Of a DNA stretch of 64,000 nucleotides, positions 16,747 to 25,606 are shown in pieces. The translations under genes were made by a program, and so were the position numbers. Location of the stretch: NCBI RefSeq assembly GCF_900460315.1, contig NZ_UHIO01000001.1:1703501-1767500 (forward strand), in the 5' to 3' direction. Below the pieces are notes generated by a model. It did not search any database, had not been told where the DNA came from, and saw only the letters and a program-made list of their open reading frames with translations. The number at the start of each line of letters is the position of its first letter. Within the stretch, counting starts at the first letter, position 1. Origin of the DNA: Veillonella criceti. Lineage in GTDB: Bacteria > Bacillota > Negativicutes > Veillonellales > Veillonellaceae.

Positions 16747-17976
16747 TTATATTTTTAAAGTTTTAATTCGCTCAATGGCACGTAAGGTATTTTCACGACT
16801 ACCGAAAGCTGTAAGTCGTAGATACCCTTCGCCACAAGGTCCAAAACCGGCGCCTGGTGTACTTACGATATGTACTTTTTCTAATAATAAATCAAAGAAT
16901 TCCCAGCTGGTCATACCCGTTGGCACTTTAAGCCAAATGTAAGGAGCATCAATGCCACCGAATACAGTTAAGCCAATGGCTTCTAGGCCTTCACGGATAA
17001 TGCGGGCATTTTCTTTGTAGTAAGCAATAGCTTCACGGGTTTGCTTGTAACCGGCTTCGGAATAGACGGCTTCGGCAGCTCGCTGAACGATATAAGGAAC
17101 ACCATTAAATTTGGTACATTGACGACGATTCCACAATGGATTTAAGGCCTGCTTTTCGCCGTTAGCCGTATTAATTACCAAGTCTTTAGGTACGACTGTG
17201 TAGGCGCAGCGTGTACCTGTGAAACCAGCTGTTTTAGAGAAAGAGCGGAATTCGATAGCCACCTCGCGGGCTCCTTCAATTTCATAGATACTGTGGACAG
17301 TATCTTCACTACTGATAAAGGCTTCATACGCAGAGTCAAACATGAGCACGGTATCATTGGTTTTACACCAATCTACCCATTCTTTAAGGCGTTGACGGGT
17401 TAACACGGTACCTGTTGGATTGTTAGGACAACAAAGATAGACAATATCTACACGCTTTTCAGGGAAGGCTGGGGAGAAACTGTTTTCTGCATTCGTTGGT
17501 AAGTACACAATATTTTCAAATTTGCCATCTACGAATTGGCCTGAACGACCACCCATAACATTGCTATCTAAGTAAACGGGGTATACTGGGTCAGTAATAG
17601 CTACTGTATTGTGGGCACTGAATAATTCTTGGATATTGCCAACATCAGATTTAGCACCATCAGAAATGAATACTTCGTCAATATCTAGTTGGATACCCCG
17701 TGGTTTGTAGTCATGCTCAATGACGGCTTGACGTAAGAATTCATAACCTTGTTCAGGGCCATAACCACGAAAGGTATCGGCTTGACTCATTTCATCAACT
17801 GCTTTGTGCATGGATTCAATAACAGCAGGGGCTAGTGGTTGGGTTACATCGCCAATACCTAAGCGAATAATGTCGGCATCAGGGTGTGTTTTTTGAAATT
17901 CCGCTACTTTACGAGCTATGTTAGCAAATAAATAGGAACTTTGAAGATTGGAATAATTTTCATTGACTAAAGCCAT
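16747..17976 (-). CDS. dapL: LL-diaminopimelate aminotransferase
   Basis: 409-residue fold-type I PLP enzyme. It converts tetrahydrodipicolinate directly to LL-2,6-diaminopimelate, the short route to lysine and peptidoglycan meso-DAP. Family marks are [59 protein letters not shown] and the Schiff-base lysine in [22 protein letters not shown] precedes the ATG. Its 5' region is unusually long, with a structured RNA and an intrinsic terminator between a promoter and the gene, so attenuation is plausible. Confidence 0.95.
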   Translation of the reverse strand: MALVNENYSNLQSSYLFANIARKVAEFQKTHPDADIIRLGIGDVTQPLAPAVIESMHKAVDEMSQADTFRGYGPEQGYEFLRQAVIEHDYKPRGIQLDIDEVFISDGAKSDVGNIQELFSAHNTVAITDPVYPVYLDSNVMGGRSGQFVDGKFENIVYLPTNAENSFSPAFPEKRVDIVYLCCPNNPTGTVLTRQRLKEWVDWCKTNDTVLMFDSAYEAFISSEDTVHSIYEIEGAREVAIEFRSFSKTAGFTGTRCAYTVVPKDLVINTANGEKQALNPLWNRRQCTKFNGVPYIVQRAAEAVYSEAGYKQTREAIAYYKENARIIREGLEAIGLTVFGGIDAPYIWLKVPTGMTSWEFFDLLLEKVHIVSTPGAGFGPCGEGYLRLTAFGSRENTLRAIERIKTLKI

Positions 17977-18144
17977 AGGAGACCTCCTTTTAAAATGCTA
18001 TGTAACGACTATATTACAGAGGTTCTTTACGCATAGATAATATAGCTAAAGGATTTAAAACTATATAATATAGAAAATATTAAATTTATTGTTTTATTTT
18101 ACTATATATGTGACCTATATGGCAATAAAGATAGTAAAATAAAG
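17977..18144. other. Leader between attenuator-like terminator and dapL
   Basis: No gene. It contains a 13-bp perfect inverted repeat with arms at 18093-18105 and 18131-18143 (TTTATTTTACTAT and its complement). The outer arm abuts the T-run of the terminator on the minus strand. It could form a hairpin that competes with, or follows, the terminator. Confidence 0.45.
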
Positions 18145-18178
18145 AAAAACAGGAATCCGGGGAGGGATTCCTGTTTTT
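18145..18178. terminator. Intrinsic terminator in the dapL leader
   Basis: 14-bp perfect stem AAAAACAGGAATCC / GGATTCCTGTTTTT with a 6-nt loop. On the minus strand it ends in a T-run, placing a strong stop about 170 nt upstream of dapL. It either ends a small RNA or attenuates dapL. Confidence 0.85.
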
Positions 18179-18199
18179 CTTGTAAGGGGAGTGTTAGTG

Positions 18200-18323
18200 T
18201 TAATCAAATGAAATATCGATTACCTACATCGGCTGAACAGGGAGGGTTCAAATCCGATATAGTTCCCTGTAATCAATGATAGAGGTAACCCGAATGGGGT
18301 ATCGGAATTACCATTCATTTGAT
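18200..18323 (-). ncRNA. Structured RNA upstream of dapL (unidentified; riboswitch or small RNA)
   Basis: About 120 nt closed by a 10-bp perfect helix, ATCAAATGAA (18203-18212) with TTCATTTGAT (18314-18323). Inside, ACAGGGA/TCCCTGT (18237-18243, 18264-18270) and ATCGG/CCGAT (18228-18232, 18254-18258) interleave, giving an H-type pseudoknot. Further helices, GGTAA/TTACC and CCC/GGG, can form. The minus strand is favoured: a promoter lies just outside it and an intrinsic terminator follows. It does not carry the signatures I know for lysine, SAM, T-box, TPP or c-di-GMP aptamers. A 6S-like or other stand-alone RNA remains possible. Confidence 0.6.
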
Positions 18324-18326
18324 GAT

Positions 18327-18355
18327 ATTATAATAAGCTATCAGTATGAAAGCAA
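18327..18355 (-). promoter_or_regulatory. Promoter of the structured RNA/dapL leader
   Basis: On the minus strand there is TTGCTT (18350-18355), a 17-bp spacer, then a perfect TATAAT (18327-18332). The expected start near 18320 falls at the closing helix of the structured RNA. Confidence 0.65.
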
Positions 18356-18470
18356 AATGAACGTTTTGAGAAATTATCGACTTTTTTTGTTAAATTTTTG
18401 CATTTAAGTTAATAGGCGTAAATTCTCGTAAACCCCAGTGTATATAGTAGTTGGCATTTATCCTAGAAAT

Positions 18471-19193
18471 TTAATGTACTATTGATTTAATTATATGTCC
18501 ATTAACACCATCAATAATTAATTCATAGGTCAAGCCAGAACGTGCCGCTTTGATTTGATAGAATGGATGCTTTTGAAATTCATGAGGTGGCGTACGACTA
18601 AAGTCGTTAGCAGGCCTTGTTTTAGGCTCGCTATTTTGATTAACAGGTACATTATTTACTTCTCCATTAGGTATTGGTTCTATTAGGGGTGCTTTAGCGC
18701 TAACTGCATTTTTATGAGTTGCATTTGTTTTTTCAGGTACTTTCAATGGTGGTAGTGAGGTCACATTACCATTTTCTTCGGGAATTACCACATTTTCAGA
18801 ATCACCGGCATCATCTTGGGATGTTACATTACATGTATTGGCATGATTTTTACTTAATTGAGATGGTGCTGGTAAATCATCAAAGGTGATGAGTGATATT
18901 TCTTTAAATGTGAGTTCGCTGAGGGGAACGCCTGTATTAATAGACGTTAATTCTTTAATACGATCTTCACTGAGCAATGACATATTATTAGCCGTAGCTT
19001 GGGCTTTCACCATTTCAGAACGAGCCGCTGTTACTTTGGCTTGTTCTTCAGCTTCTAAATAATCGTGAATCCCATAGACTACAGCACCAATGATACAGAC
19101 CGCAATAGATAGGGAGAGCAGACGACGAATCCGTCGCGTTGGAGGTTCTGTATCATTCGTTTCTACAGAAACGGGTTGTAATAAATGTTTCAT
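18471..19193 (-). CDS. Membrane-anchored protein with C-terminal PepSY-like segment, two-component partner
   Basis: 240 residues. One membrane helix (about 25-46, LLSLSIAVCIIGAVVYGI) is followed by a short coiled-coil-like stretch. Then comes a long low-complexity Pro/Asn/Glu-rich linker (about 100-205). The C-terminal tail FYQIKAARSGLTYELIIDGVNGHIIKSI resembles a half PepSY repeat. Its start overlaps the end of the histidine kinase by 4 nt, so the two are co-translated. PepSY proteins beside kinases are thought to sense or inhibit outside the membrane; that role here is inferred. Its last codons end an operon of three. Confidence 0.6.
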   Translation of the reverse strand: MKHLLQPVSVETNDTEPPTRRIRRLLSLSIAVCIIGAVVYGIHDYLEAEEQAKVTAARSEMVKAQATANNMSLLSEDRIKELTSINTGVPLSELTFKEISLITFDDLPAPSQLSKNHANTCNVTSQDDAGDSENVVIPEENGNVTSLPPLKVPEKTNATHKNAVSAKAPLIEPIPNGEVNNVPVNQNSEPKTRPANDFSRTPPHEFQKHPFYQIKAARSGLTYELIIDGVNGHIIKSIVH

Positions 19194-20650
19194 GGTAAAT
19201 CCTTTCCAGAGGCCTCAACGGTCGTTGTAGGAAATTCCAAAATAAAGCTAGTTGACACATGAGGTTCACTTACAGCGTAGGCTTTAGCTTGGTGTAGTTT
19301 TATAATGTTTTGTACAAAATAAAGTCCTAAGCCAAGTCCTTGGTCTGCCTTTTTAGTACGAGCTTGATCAACTTGATATAATCGGTCCCAGATTTTAGCC
19401 AAGTCCTCTTCATTAATGCCTTCACCATTATCACTAACAGTGATGCGAATGGCTTCGTCCGTTTTGTCTAAGGCAATGGTAACCGTGTCTTTGGTAAATT
19501 TAATGGCATTATCCACTAAGTTGCCAACGGCCCGTTTTAAAAAGGGGAGATTACCAGTTATGGATAGATTTGGCTCAAGTGTAGCTTGTAAAGTGATAGA
19601 TTTTTCTTTACAAATACGACGATAACTATCGACAACTTCTTGCATCATATGACTTAAATCAAGGGGATCCTTTTTGATATTATCCATGTTATCAAGACGG
19701 GCAATATCTAATAATTGTGTGACCATAGCCGTCATAAAACGGCTTTGCTGGAAAATATGTTCAAAACTTTCTTTGGCTTCGTCTATATTATCAATATAGG
19801 CTCTACCAAAATCACTTTCTGCTTGAATGACTGCAATGGGGGTTCGTAATTCGTGAGATACATCAGAACTGAATTGTTTCTCGCGAAGGGATGAGTTTTC
19901 TAAGCTATCCAACATGCTATTGAAAGTTTGCGATAGGGCTGCAATTTCATCATGACTGTCGACGAGTTGTTCAATTCGCTGTGATAAGTCACGCTTTTGA
20001 CCAATAGTAGCAGCTGTTTTTGTCATATTACGAATGGGGCGTAAGCCACGTTTAATAATCCAATAACCGCCACTGGTACCAATGACTAAGAAGATGACAC
20101 CCCCTAAGAGTAGGGACCAAAGCATGATATTAGCCGCTCGACTGGCGGTCGTAGCTGGTAAAACGCCGCGTACCCAACCATGAAAAGCCGGATCAGCTAC
20201 TGGTGCATCATAATAGTAGAAAGTCGAATTTTTTACTGTTATTTCTGTAATATGATGTGGTGATAGCATACTTTCTGGCGGAAAACCATCAGGAATTGCG
20301 CCCTTAATAGCGACCCCGTTGTCCATGTAGAGTACAGTAAATACCCCTTCTTGGAATGGCCGAAATCGTGTTAAATTATCGGCGGTATTAATGACTCGTG
20401 ATTGCAGTGTGCTACGCATTTCTGAATCTTCCCACAATTGTGTGAATTGCATAATGAAGACGGAGAGCATGAGTAGCATGAGTAGTAAGAAAATGGAATA
20501 CCAACCCGTAATTTTTAATGTAATGGGTAATCGGTTGAATGGATTGATACAAGTGCCATTCTCGTTGCGAACAAAGAGGGAACGCAGCCAATGAAACCAT
20601 TGGCTGATTCCCTGTAAGTTTGAGTTTCTATTCTTCCACTTTGAATACAT
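19190..20650 (-). CDS. Sensor histidine kinase
   Basis: 486 residues. Two membrane helices (about 48-70 and 175-200) bracket an extracytoplasmic sensor of about 100 residues. Then come HAMP (about 200-255), HisKA with phospho-acceptor His266 in SSDVSHELRTPIAV, and HATPase with N-box NLVDNAIKF, G1 DNGEGI and G2 GLGLGLYFV. It is expected to phosphorylate the response regulator encoded immediately upstream. Start ATG 20650 has GAGG 8 nt before it, inside the regulator gene; a GTG at 20659 would abut that site. Signal unknown. Confidence 0.92.
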   Translation of the reverse strand: MYSKWKNRNSNLQGISQWFHWLRSLFVRNENGTCINPFNRLPITLKITGWYSIFLLLMLLMLSVFIMQFTQLWEDSEMRSTLQSRVINTADNLTRFRPFQEGVFTVLYMDNGVAIKGAIPDGFPPESMLSPHHITEITVKNSTFYYYDAPVADPAFHGWVRGVLPATTASRAANIMLWSLLLGGVIFLVIGTSGGYWIIKRGLRPIRNMTKTAATIGQKRDLSQRIEQLVDSHDEIAALSQTFNSMLDSLENSSLREKQFSSDVSHELRTPIAVIQAESDFGRAYIDNIDEAKESFEHIFQQSRFMTAMVTQLLDIARLDNMDNIKKDPLDLSHMMQEVVDSYRRICKEKSITLQATLEPNLSITGNLPFLKRAVGNLVDNAIKFTKDTVTIALDKTDEAIRITVSDNGEGINEEDLAKIWDRLYQVDQARTKKADQGLGLGLYFVQNIIKLHQAKAYAVSEPHVSTSFILEFPTTTVEASGKDLP

Positions 20651-21302
20651 AGCCAACACCTCGTACGGTATGAATTAATTTTGCTTCGTCGGCTACATCA
20701 AGTTTTTTACGTAAATCCTTAATATATACATCAATTAGGTTAGAATAGCTTTCATAATCGTATTCCCATACATGATCAAGAATCTGTTGACGAGATAGTA
20801 CGATATTTACATTGCTAGCTAAATAATATAATAAATCAAATTCTTTAGCCGTTAATACTAATTCGTGGCCATGCAAAGTAGCAGTACGACTTTGACTATT
20901 AATTGTTAAAGGACCTGCTTCTAAATCGTTGTGAGCATGGTTGTAGCTACGACGAGATAATGCATAAATACGAGCGATTAACTCTTCAAATTCAAAAGGT
21001 TTGACTAAATAGTCATCGCCACCGTGGTTAAACCCTTTAATTTTATCTTGAAGAGCATCTTTAGCTGTTAAGAATAAAACAGGTGTCTTATTACCTTCTT
21101 GACGCAAATGTTGAACTACTGTGAAACCATCCATCTTAGGTATCATTACATCCATGACTACGACATCATAACTAGATGTATTAATATGGTCTAAGGCCGT
21201 TTCACCGTCAAAACAGCAATCAACTGTCATAGACTCTACGCGGAGACGTTTAGCTATAATATTATTTAACATTTCTTCGTCTTCAACTAGTAAAACTTTC
21301 AT
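20628..21302 (-). CDS. OmpR/PhoB-family response regulator
   Basis: 224 residues. The receiver domain has acidic pocket EDEE (7-10), phospho-acceptor Asp51 in VVMDVMIPKMDG, and the conserved Lys in DDYLVKPFEFEE. The C-terminal winged helix (about 130-222) shows LTAKEFDLLYYLASN and VDVYIKDLRKKL with HTVRGVGYVF. First gene of the operon with the kinase and the PepSY-like protein. The arrangement resembles CusR/QseB-type systems, but no target gene can be named. Confidence 0.94.
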   Translation of the reverse strand: MKVLLVEDEEMLNNIIAKRLRVESMTVDCCFDGETALDHINTSSYDVVVMDVMIPKMDGFTVVQHLRQEGNKTPVLFLTAKDALQDKIKGFNHGGDDYLVKPFEFEELIARIYALSRRSYNHAHNDLEAGPLTINSQSRTATLHGHELVLTAKEFDLLYYLASNVNIVLSRQQILDHVWEYDYESYSNLIDVYIKDLRKKLDVADEAKLIHTVRGVGYVFKVEE

Positions 21303-21594
21303 ATAATCACTCCTGTCTTACAGAAATAAGCCTGTTTCACGCCCAGAGGGAAAGTAACAGACTATAATAAGTAATAAATTGTATGCCGAATCTTATTAAG
21401 AGACTCTTCATAATTAATTATAACAATTAATTAATAGCGATTTTATGCGCCCAGTATAGCGTAAGGGAATGAACTCCTTATGAAGAGATATCCTTTATGC
21501 ATTAAATTTATGATAACTAAATTGTGTACCTTTGTGTTTTATGCATAGATTGGACGTTTTTTGGACGTTTGACAAAAATCATAAAAAAAAACGG

Positions 21595-21609
21595 TGATAA
21601 TGATTTTCG
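21595..21609 (+). promoter_or_regulatory. Fur-box-like site (weaker)
   Basis: TGATAATGATTTTCG matches 11 of 14 defined positions of the 7-1-7 Fur consensus TGATAATnATTATCA. It lies about 300 bp upstream of frdA. Confidence 0.45.
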
Positions 21610-21730
21610 ATTAATTATTCCGTTTTTCTATTTTGAAATATAAAAGAAAGGAATAGTTGTGAAATAAATATTGATTTAATGGGAAAGGATAGATGTTTAG
21701 GGTTTAATTCTACCCTAAAAATAGGGGATT

Positions 21731-21761
21731 TATATAAATGATAAAAATTATCATTTATATA
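21731..21761. promoter_or_regulatory. 31-bp palindrome containing a near-perfect Fur box upstream of frdA
   Basis: Two 14-bp perfect arms, 21731-21744 and 21748-21761, flank AAA. The core TGATAAAAATTATCA (21739-21753) matches 13 of 14 positions of the 7-1-7 Fur consensus. It lies 38 bp upstream of the -35 box, in front of an iron-sulfur enzyme operon. The same 15-mer occurs at 41392. Confidence 0.65.
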
Positions 21762-21909
21762 GGCTGTTTTCAAGTATGAGTAATTGAGTTTGGACAAAAA
21801 GCTTTAAAAACCGCTATAATTAAGTAACAAGCTATAGGATTGGTATGCATTAGGTATTGCATACCGTTAATAAGACTGTAGGAAGTAGGTACAAGTTTAG
21901 GAGGTTATT

Positions 21910-23628
21910 ATGGAACAGTTTGATGTTCTAGTAGTAGGCAGCGGCGGAGCTGGCCAACGAGCAGCTTTAGAAGCAGCTCATCAAGAAGGTTTGCGCGTTG
22001 CTCTTATTACCAAAATTTTCCCTAGTCGTTCTGCAACGGCTATGGCTCAAGGCGGTATTAATGGCGTATTAAACAATGTGGCAAAAGAAGACACTATTGA
22101 AGATCATATCTTTGATACTGTAAAAGGTAGTGACTATCTTGCTGACCAGGATGCTGTTGAATTCTTTATCAACCGTTGTCCTGAATTAATCAAAGAACTT
22201 GATTATTTTGGTGTACCATTCTCCCGTACTAGTGAAAACAAAATTGCACAACGTAATTTCGGTGGTCAGGCATATCCTCGTACATGCTATAGTGCCGATA
22301 AAACGGGTCACGTAATTTTGCATACCTTGTATGAACAATGCTTAAAGGAAAATGTACATTTCCTTCAAGATTGGTACTTATTAGACATCGTAAAAACTGA
22401 CGACGGCGCTGTAGGTGGGGTTGTTGCTTGGAACATGAAAGAAGGCCGTGTAGAAAAAATCGCGACTACTGCACTCGTAATCGCTACTGGTGGTGCTGGT
22501 CGTATGTATTGGACACGTACTTCTAATCCTTACCTCTCCACTGGTGACGGTATGGCAGCATGCTTCCGCGCTGGTGTAGCTTTGAAAGACCCTGAAATGG
22601 TTCAGTTCCATCCAACTGGTCTTGGTAAGAGCGGTATCTTAATGTCCGAAGCTGTTCGTGGTGAAGGTGGTTACCTCTTAAACAATAAAGGGGAACGTTT
22701 TATGAAGGACTATGCGCCTAGTAAAATGGAATTAGCACCTCGTGATGTAGTAGCAAAAGCTATCGAAACTGAAATTGCAGAAGGTCGTGGCTTTGGTACT
22801 GGTCTTGATGCTTATGTAGTAGCTGACGTTCGTCACTTACCAAAAGAAGTCATTCTTGAAAAACTTCATGGTATCCGTGATTTGGCTATCACTTTCGAAC
22901 ATGCTGACCCATTAGTTCAACCAATTCCAATTCGTCCAACTTGTCACTATTCTATGGGCGGTATTGATGTAAACGATTATAAAACTTGCGGTACTTGCGT
23001 ACCTGGTTTATTCGCTGCTGGCGAAGCTGCTTGTGTATCTATCCACGGTGCTAACCGTCTTGGTGGTAACTCCTTGGCAGACGCTGTTGTATTTGGTAAA
23101 GTAGCTGGTGAAGGCGCTGTAGATTATGTTAAAAATAATGCAGCTAAAGATGCTACTAAAGCTCTTAACGATGCAGCTAACAGCTGGGAACAGAAATTCC
23201 GTGAAGTAACTGGTCGTACAACTGGTCGTCCTATTTCTGAAATTCGTGATGAAATGGCGCTTTCCATGTGGAATAACGTAGGTATCTTCCGCGAAGAAAA
23301 GAAAATGGAATTAGAATTAGAAACTTTGAATCGTTTGATTGAAGAATATAAAACTTGCTACGTTGGCGATACTAACCGTACGTTCAATATGGCTTTCGTA
23401 AACTACATCGAAGTAGGTAGCTTATTAACAGTGGCTAAAGCTGTTACTTTGGGCGCTCTTCGTCGTAAAGAAAGTCGTGGTAGTCACCTTCGTGAAGACT
23501 TCGCGAAACGTGATGATGCTAACTTCTTAAATCATACTGTAATTAAACTTAAAGAAGATGGCGAATACGAAGTGGGTCAGAGTGAAGTTGTAATCACTCG
23601 CTTCGAACCAAAAGAAAGGACGTACTAA
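21910..23628 (+). CDS. frdA: Fumarate reductase/succinate dehydrogenase flavoprotein subunit (type E)
   Basis: 572 residues. Rossmann motif VVGSGGAGQRAALEAA is at 8-23. Active-site segments are QFHPTGL, EAVRGEGGYLLN, APRDVVAKAI, HYSMGGID and ANRLGGNSLADAVVFG. It carries the FAD site of fumarate/succinate interconversion, needed for propionate formation by the methylmalonyl pathway. At the position where most family members have the FAD-linking His (RSHSAAAQGG), this protein reads RSATAMAQGG with Ala42, so the FAD is probably not covalently bound. No Tat signal, hence cytoplasmic. The codon use is notably biased, as in highly expressed genes. Confidence 0.93.
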   Translation: MEQFDVLVVGSGGAGQRAALEAAHQEGLRVALITKIFPSRSATAMAQGGINGVLNNVAKEDTIEDHIFDTVKGSDYLADQDAVEFFINRCPELIKELDYFGVPFSRTSENKIAQRNFGGQAYPRTCYSADKTGHVILHTLYEQCLKENVHFLQDWYLLDIVKTDDGAVGGVVAWNMKEGRVEKIATTALVIATGGAGRMYWTRTSNPYLSTGDGMAACFRAGVALKDPEMVQFHPTGLGKSGILMSEAVRGEGGYLLNNKGERFMKDYAPSKMELAPRDVVAKAIETEIAEGRGFGTGLDAYVVADVRHLPKEVILEKLHGIRDLAITFEHADPLVQPIPIRPTCHYSMGGIDVNDYKTCGTCVPGLFAAGEAACVSIHGANRLGGNSLADAVVFGKVAGEGAVDYVKNNAAKDATKALNDAANSWEQKFREVTGRTTGRPISEIRDEMALSMWNNVGIFREEKKMELELETLNRLIEEYKTCYVGDTNRTFNMAFVNYIEVGSLLTVAKAVTLGALRRKESRGSHLREDFAKRDDANFLNHTVIKLKEDGEYEVGQSEVVITRFEPKERTY

Positions 23629-23629
23629 G

Positions 23630-24586
23630 ATGAGACAGATTACTTATAATATCCATCGTTATAATGAAGGTCGCTCCTATGTACAGACCTATTCCTTTGA
23701 CTATGAACCAGATCGTACAATCCTTTGGGGCCTTCAAAAAATTAAAGATACTATCGATCCAACCTTAACATTCATCGCTGCTTGCCGTAGTGCTGTTTGT
23801 GGTGCTTGCTCCATCAAAGTTAATGGTCAAGCTATGCTTGGTTGTGAAAGTAAAATTGATGATATTACTGAACGTTTTGGTAGTGATACTATCGAAATCG
23901 CACCAATCGGTAACTTCGATGTAATCCGTGACCTTGCTGTTGATTGGGAAGCTAAAGTTAACCGTCTTAAAACAGTGGCTCCATGGATTTTCATGAAACC
24001 TGAATTCAATCGTGATATGGGTTCCCGTCAAACTCCAGAAGATTTCAAAAAATTTGTTACTAACACAGAATGTATCCTTTGCGGTTGCTGTGCTTCCGAA
24101 TGTAACAAATTGTCTGCAAATCGTGAAGACTTCTTGGATCCATATGTTTATACAAAAGCAAATCGTTTTGTTCAAGATTCCCGTGACGTTGCACCAATGG
24201 CTCACGTAAATCCTGCTTTTGAAAATGGTCTTTGGAAATGCGTTCATTGCATGAACTGTATTTCCCGTTGTCCAAAACATTTAAAACCAGCTAAAGATAT
24301 CTCTGAACTTCGTGCAGTAGCTACTAAAGCTGGCTTAACTAATAAAGGTACTCGCCATGCACTTGCATTCCGTGATGACCTTATTAAAACTGGCCGCTTG
24401 AACGAAGTAACAATGAGTCTTAAAACAGATGGTCTTGTAGATTCCGCAAAACAAGGTCTCTACGCTATGCGTCTCTGGGCACATGGTAAGATTAATCCTC
24501 TTGAACTTGTAGTTCCACACAAACCAGTTCAAGGTATTAAGGATGTGCGCACCATTGTTAAAGCAGCAGAGGAGGCAGAAAGATAA
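23630..24586 (+). CDS. frdB: Fumarate reductase/succinate dehydrogenase iron-sulfur subunit
   Basis: 318 residues. The N-terminal plant-type ferredoxin domain has CRSAVCGACSIKVNG...LGC for the [2Fe-2S] cluster. Two further cysteine sets, CILCGCCASECN near 150 and CVHCMNCISRCP near 203, serve the remaining Fe-S clusters. It relays electrons between the flavoprotein and the CCG-domain subunit. It begins one base after the frdA stop, and its stop overlaps the next start as TAATG. Confidence 0.95.
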   Translation: MRQITYNIHRYNEGRSYVQTYSFDYEPDRTILWGLQKIKDTIDPTLTFIAACRSAVCGACSIKVNGQAMLGCESKIDDITERFGSDTIEIAPIGNFDVIRDLAVDWEAKVNRLKTVAPWIFMKPEFNRDMGSRQTPEDFKKFVTNTECILCGCCASECNKLSANREDFLDPYVYTKANRFVQDSRDVAPMAHVNPAFENGLWKCVHCMNCISRCPKHLKPAKDISELRAVATKAGLTNKGTRHALAFRDDLIKTGRLNEVTMSLKTDGLVDSAKQGLYAMRLWAHGKINPLELVVPHKPVQGIKDVRTIVKAAEEAER

Positions 24587-25464
24587 TGAAATACGCATTT
24601 TTCCCTGGTTGTGTACTTGAAGGTGCCGCCAAAGAAGATTTTATCGCCACTGTTGCGGTTGCTAAAAAATTAGGCATTCAAATTGAAGAATTAGAAGGTT
24701 GGACTTGCTGCGGTGCGTCTCATGTTCAAGACGTTGATCCATTAGCAGTTCTTGCTACGAATGCTCGTAATATTGCTTTAGCTGAAGCACAAGGCGTTCA
24801 GTTAATGACAGTTTGTAACACTTGTACGTTGATGCTTCGTGAAGCTAAAAACGAACTTGATCGTGACGAAACTCAACGCGCTCGCGTTAACAATATTTTA
24901 GGTCAAGCTGGCTTAAAATATAAAGGTACTAGCGATGTAACTCATTTCTTATGGGTATTGATTCGCGACTATGGTTTGAACAACCTTAAAGCTAAAGTTG
25001 TAAAACCTTTAAGTGGTCTTCGTGTAGCTGAATACTATGGTTGCCATCTTCTTCGTCCAGCTGAAGAAACTGGTTTTGAAGATTTCCAAATCCCAACTAG
25101 CTTAGCGGATGTAATTAAAGCTATTGGTGCTACACCAATTGATTTCTCCCGTAAACTTGATTGCTGTGGTTTCCATGCTGTATATCCAGCTCATGATTCT
25201 GTAATGCAGATGACTGGTTCCATCAATGCTGATGCAGCTAAAGAAGGGGCTGACTGTGTAGTAACACCTTGCCCACTTTGTCAAATGCAGCTTGATATGT
25301 TCCAAAAAGAAGCAAAACAATACGTTCCAAACGACAAAGATATGCCTATCATTCATATGAGCCAATTAATTGGTTTAGCTTTAGGCATTAGCCCTGCTGA
25401 ACTTGGTATGACTAAACGTCATATGACTAGCACTGTTGCTTTGAACCGTTTTGTAGGTGCATAA
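24586..25464 (+). CDS. CCG-domain (heterodisulfide-reductase B-like) subunit of type-E fumarate reductase
   Basis: 292 residues. Two cysteine-rich CCG domains are visible: WTCCGASH followed by VCNTCTLML, and DCCGFHAVYP followed by TPCPLCQMQL. It corresponds to SdhE/MfrE of the SdhABE or MfrABE class, which replaces the haem-containing membrane anchor of classical enzymes. There are no membrane helices, so contact with menaquinol is peripheral or electrons come from another donor. Translationally coupled to frdB. No SdhF-like gene follows. A terminator ends the operon. Confidence 0.92.
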   Translation: MKYAFFPGCVLEGAAKEDFIATVAVAKKLGIQIEELEGWTCCGASHVQDVDPLAVLATNARNIALAEAQGVQLMTVCNTCTLMLREAKNELDRDETQRARVNNILGQAGLKYKGTSDVTHFLWVLIRDYGLNNLKAKVVKPLSGLRVAEYYGCHLLRPAEETGFEDFQIPTSLADVIKAIGATPIDFSRKLDCCGFHAVYPAHDSVMQMTGSINADAAKEGADCVVTPCPLCQMQLDMFQKEAKQYVPNDKDMPIIHMSQLIGLALGISPAELGMTKRHMTSTVALNRFVGA

Positions 25465-25515
25465 TTGCATATGTTTAGGTAATACAGGCCTTCATTAGAT
25501 AGCTTGTACCTATAG

Positions 25516-25550
25516 AAAGCCCCTGTTCATCTTTGGTGAACAGGGGCTTT
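25516..25550. terminator. Terminator of the frd operon
   Basis: 14-bp perfect stem AAAGCCCCTGTTCA / TGAACAGGGGCTTT with a 7-nt loop; works in both directions between converging genes. Confidence 0.9.
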
Positions 25551-25606
25551 GTCGTGTATATGGGGTATGAAATGGAAACGAATGGCCTTGTTAGTTATAT
25601 GAGTTG

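Larger units (their letters stand above)
21303..21909. promoter_or_regulatory. Divergent control region with Fur-like boxes and frd promoter
   Basis: 607 bp without a supported gene. It contains two Fur-box-like sites (21595-21609 and 21739-21753, listed separately) and a frd promoter, TGGACA (21791-21796), an 18-bp spacer, then a perfect TATAAT (21815-21820). An inverted ATTAATTA-rich stretch lies near 21410-21435 on the response-regulator side. Confidence 0.6.

Noticed and set aside
18200-18323. T-box or lysine riboswitch in the dapL leader
   Set aside because: No T-box AGGGTGGNACCGCG sequence and no lysine-aptamer core; kept as an unidentified structured RNA.
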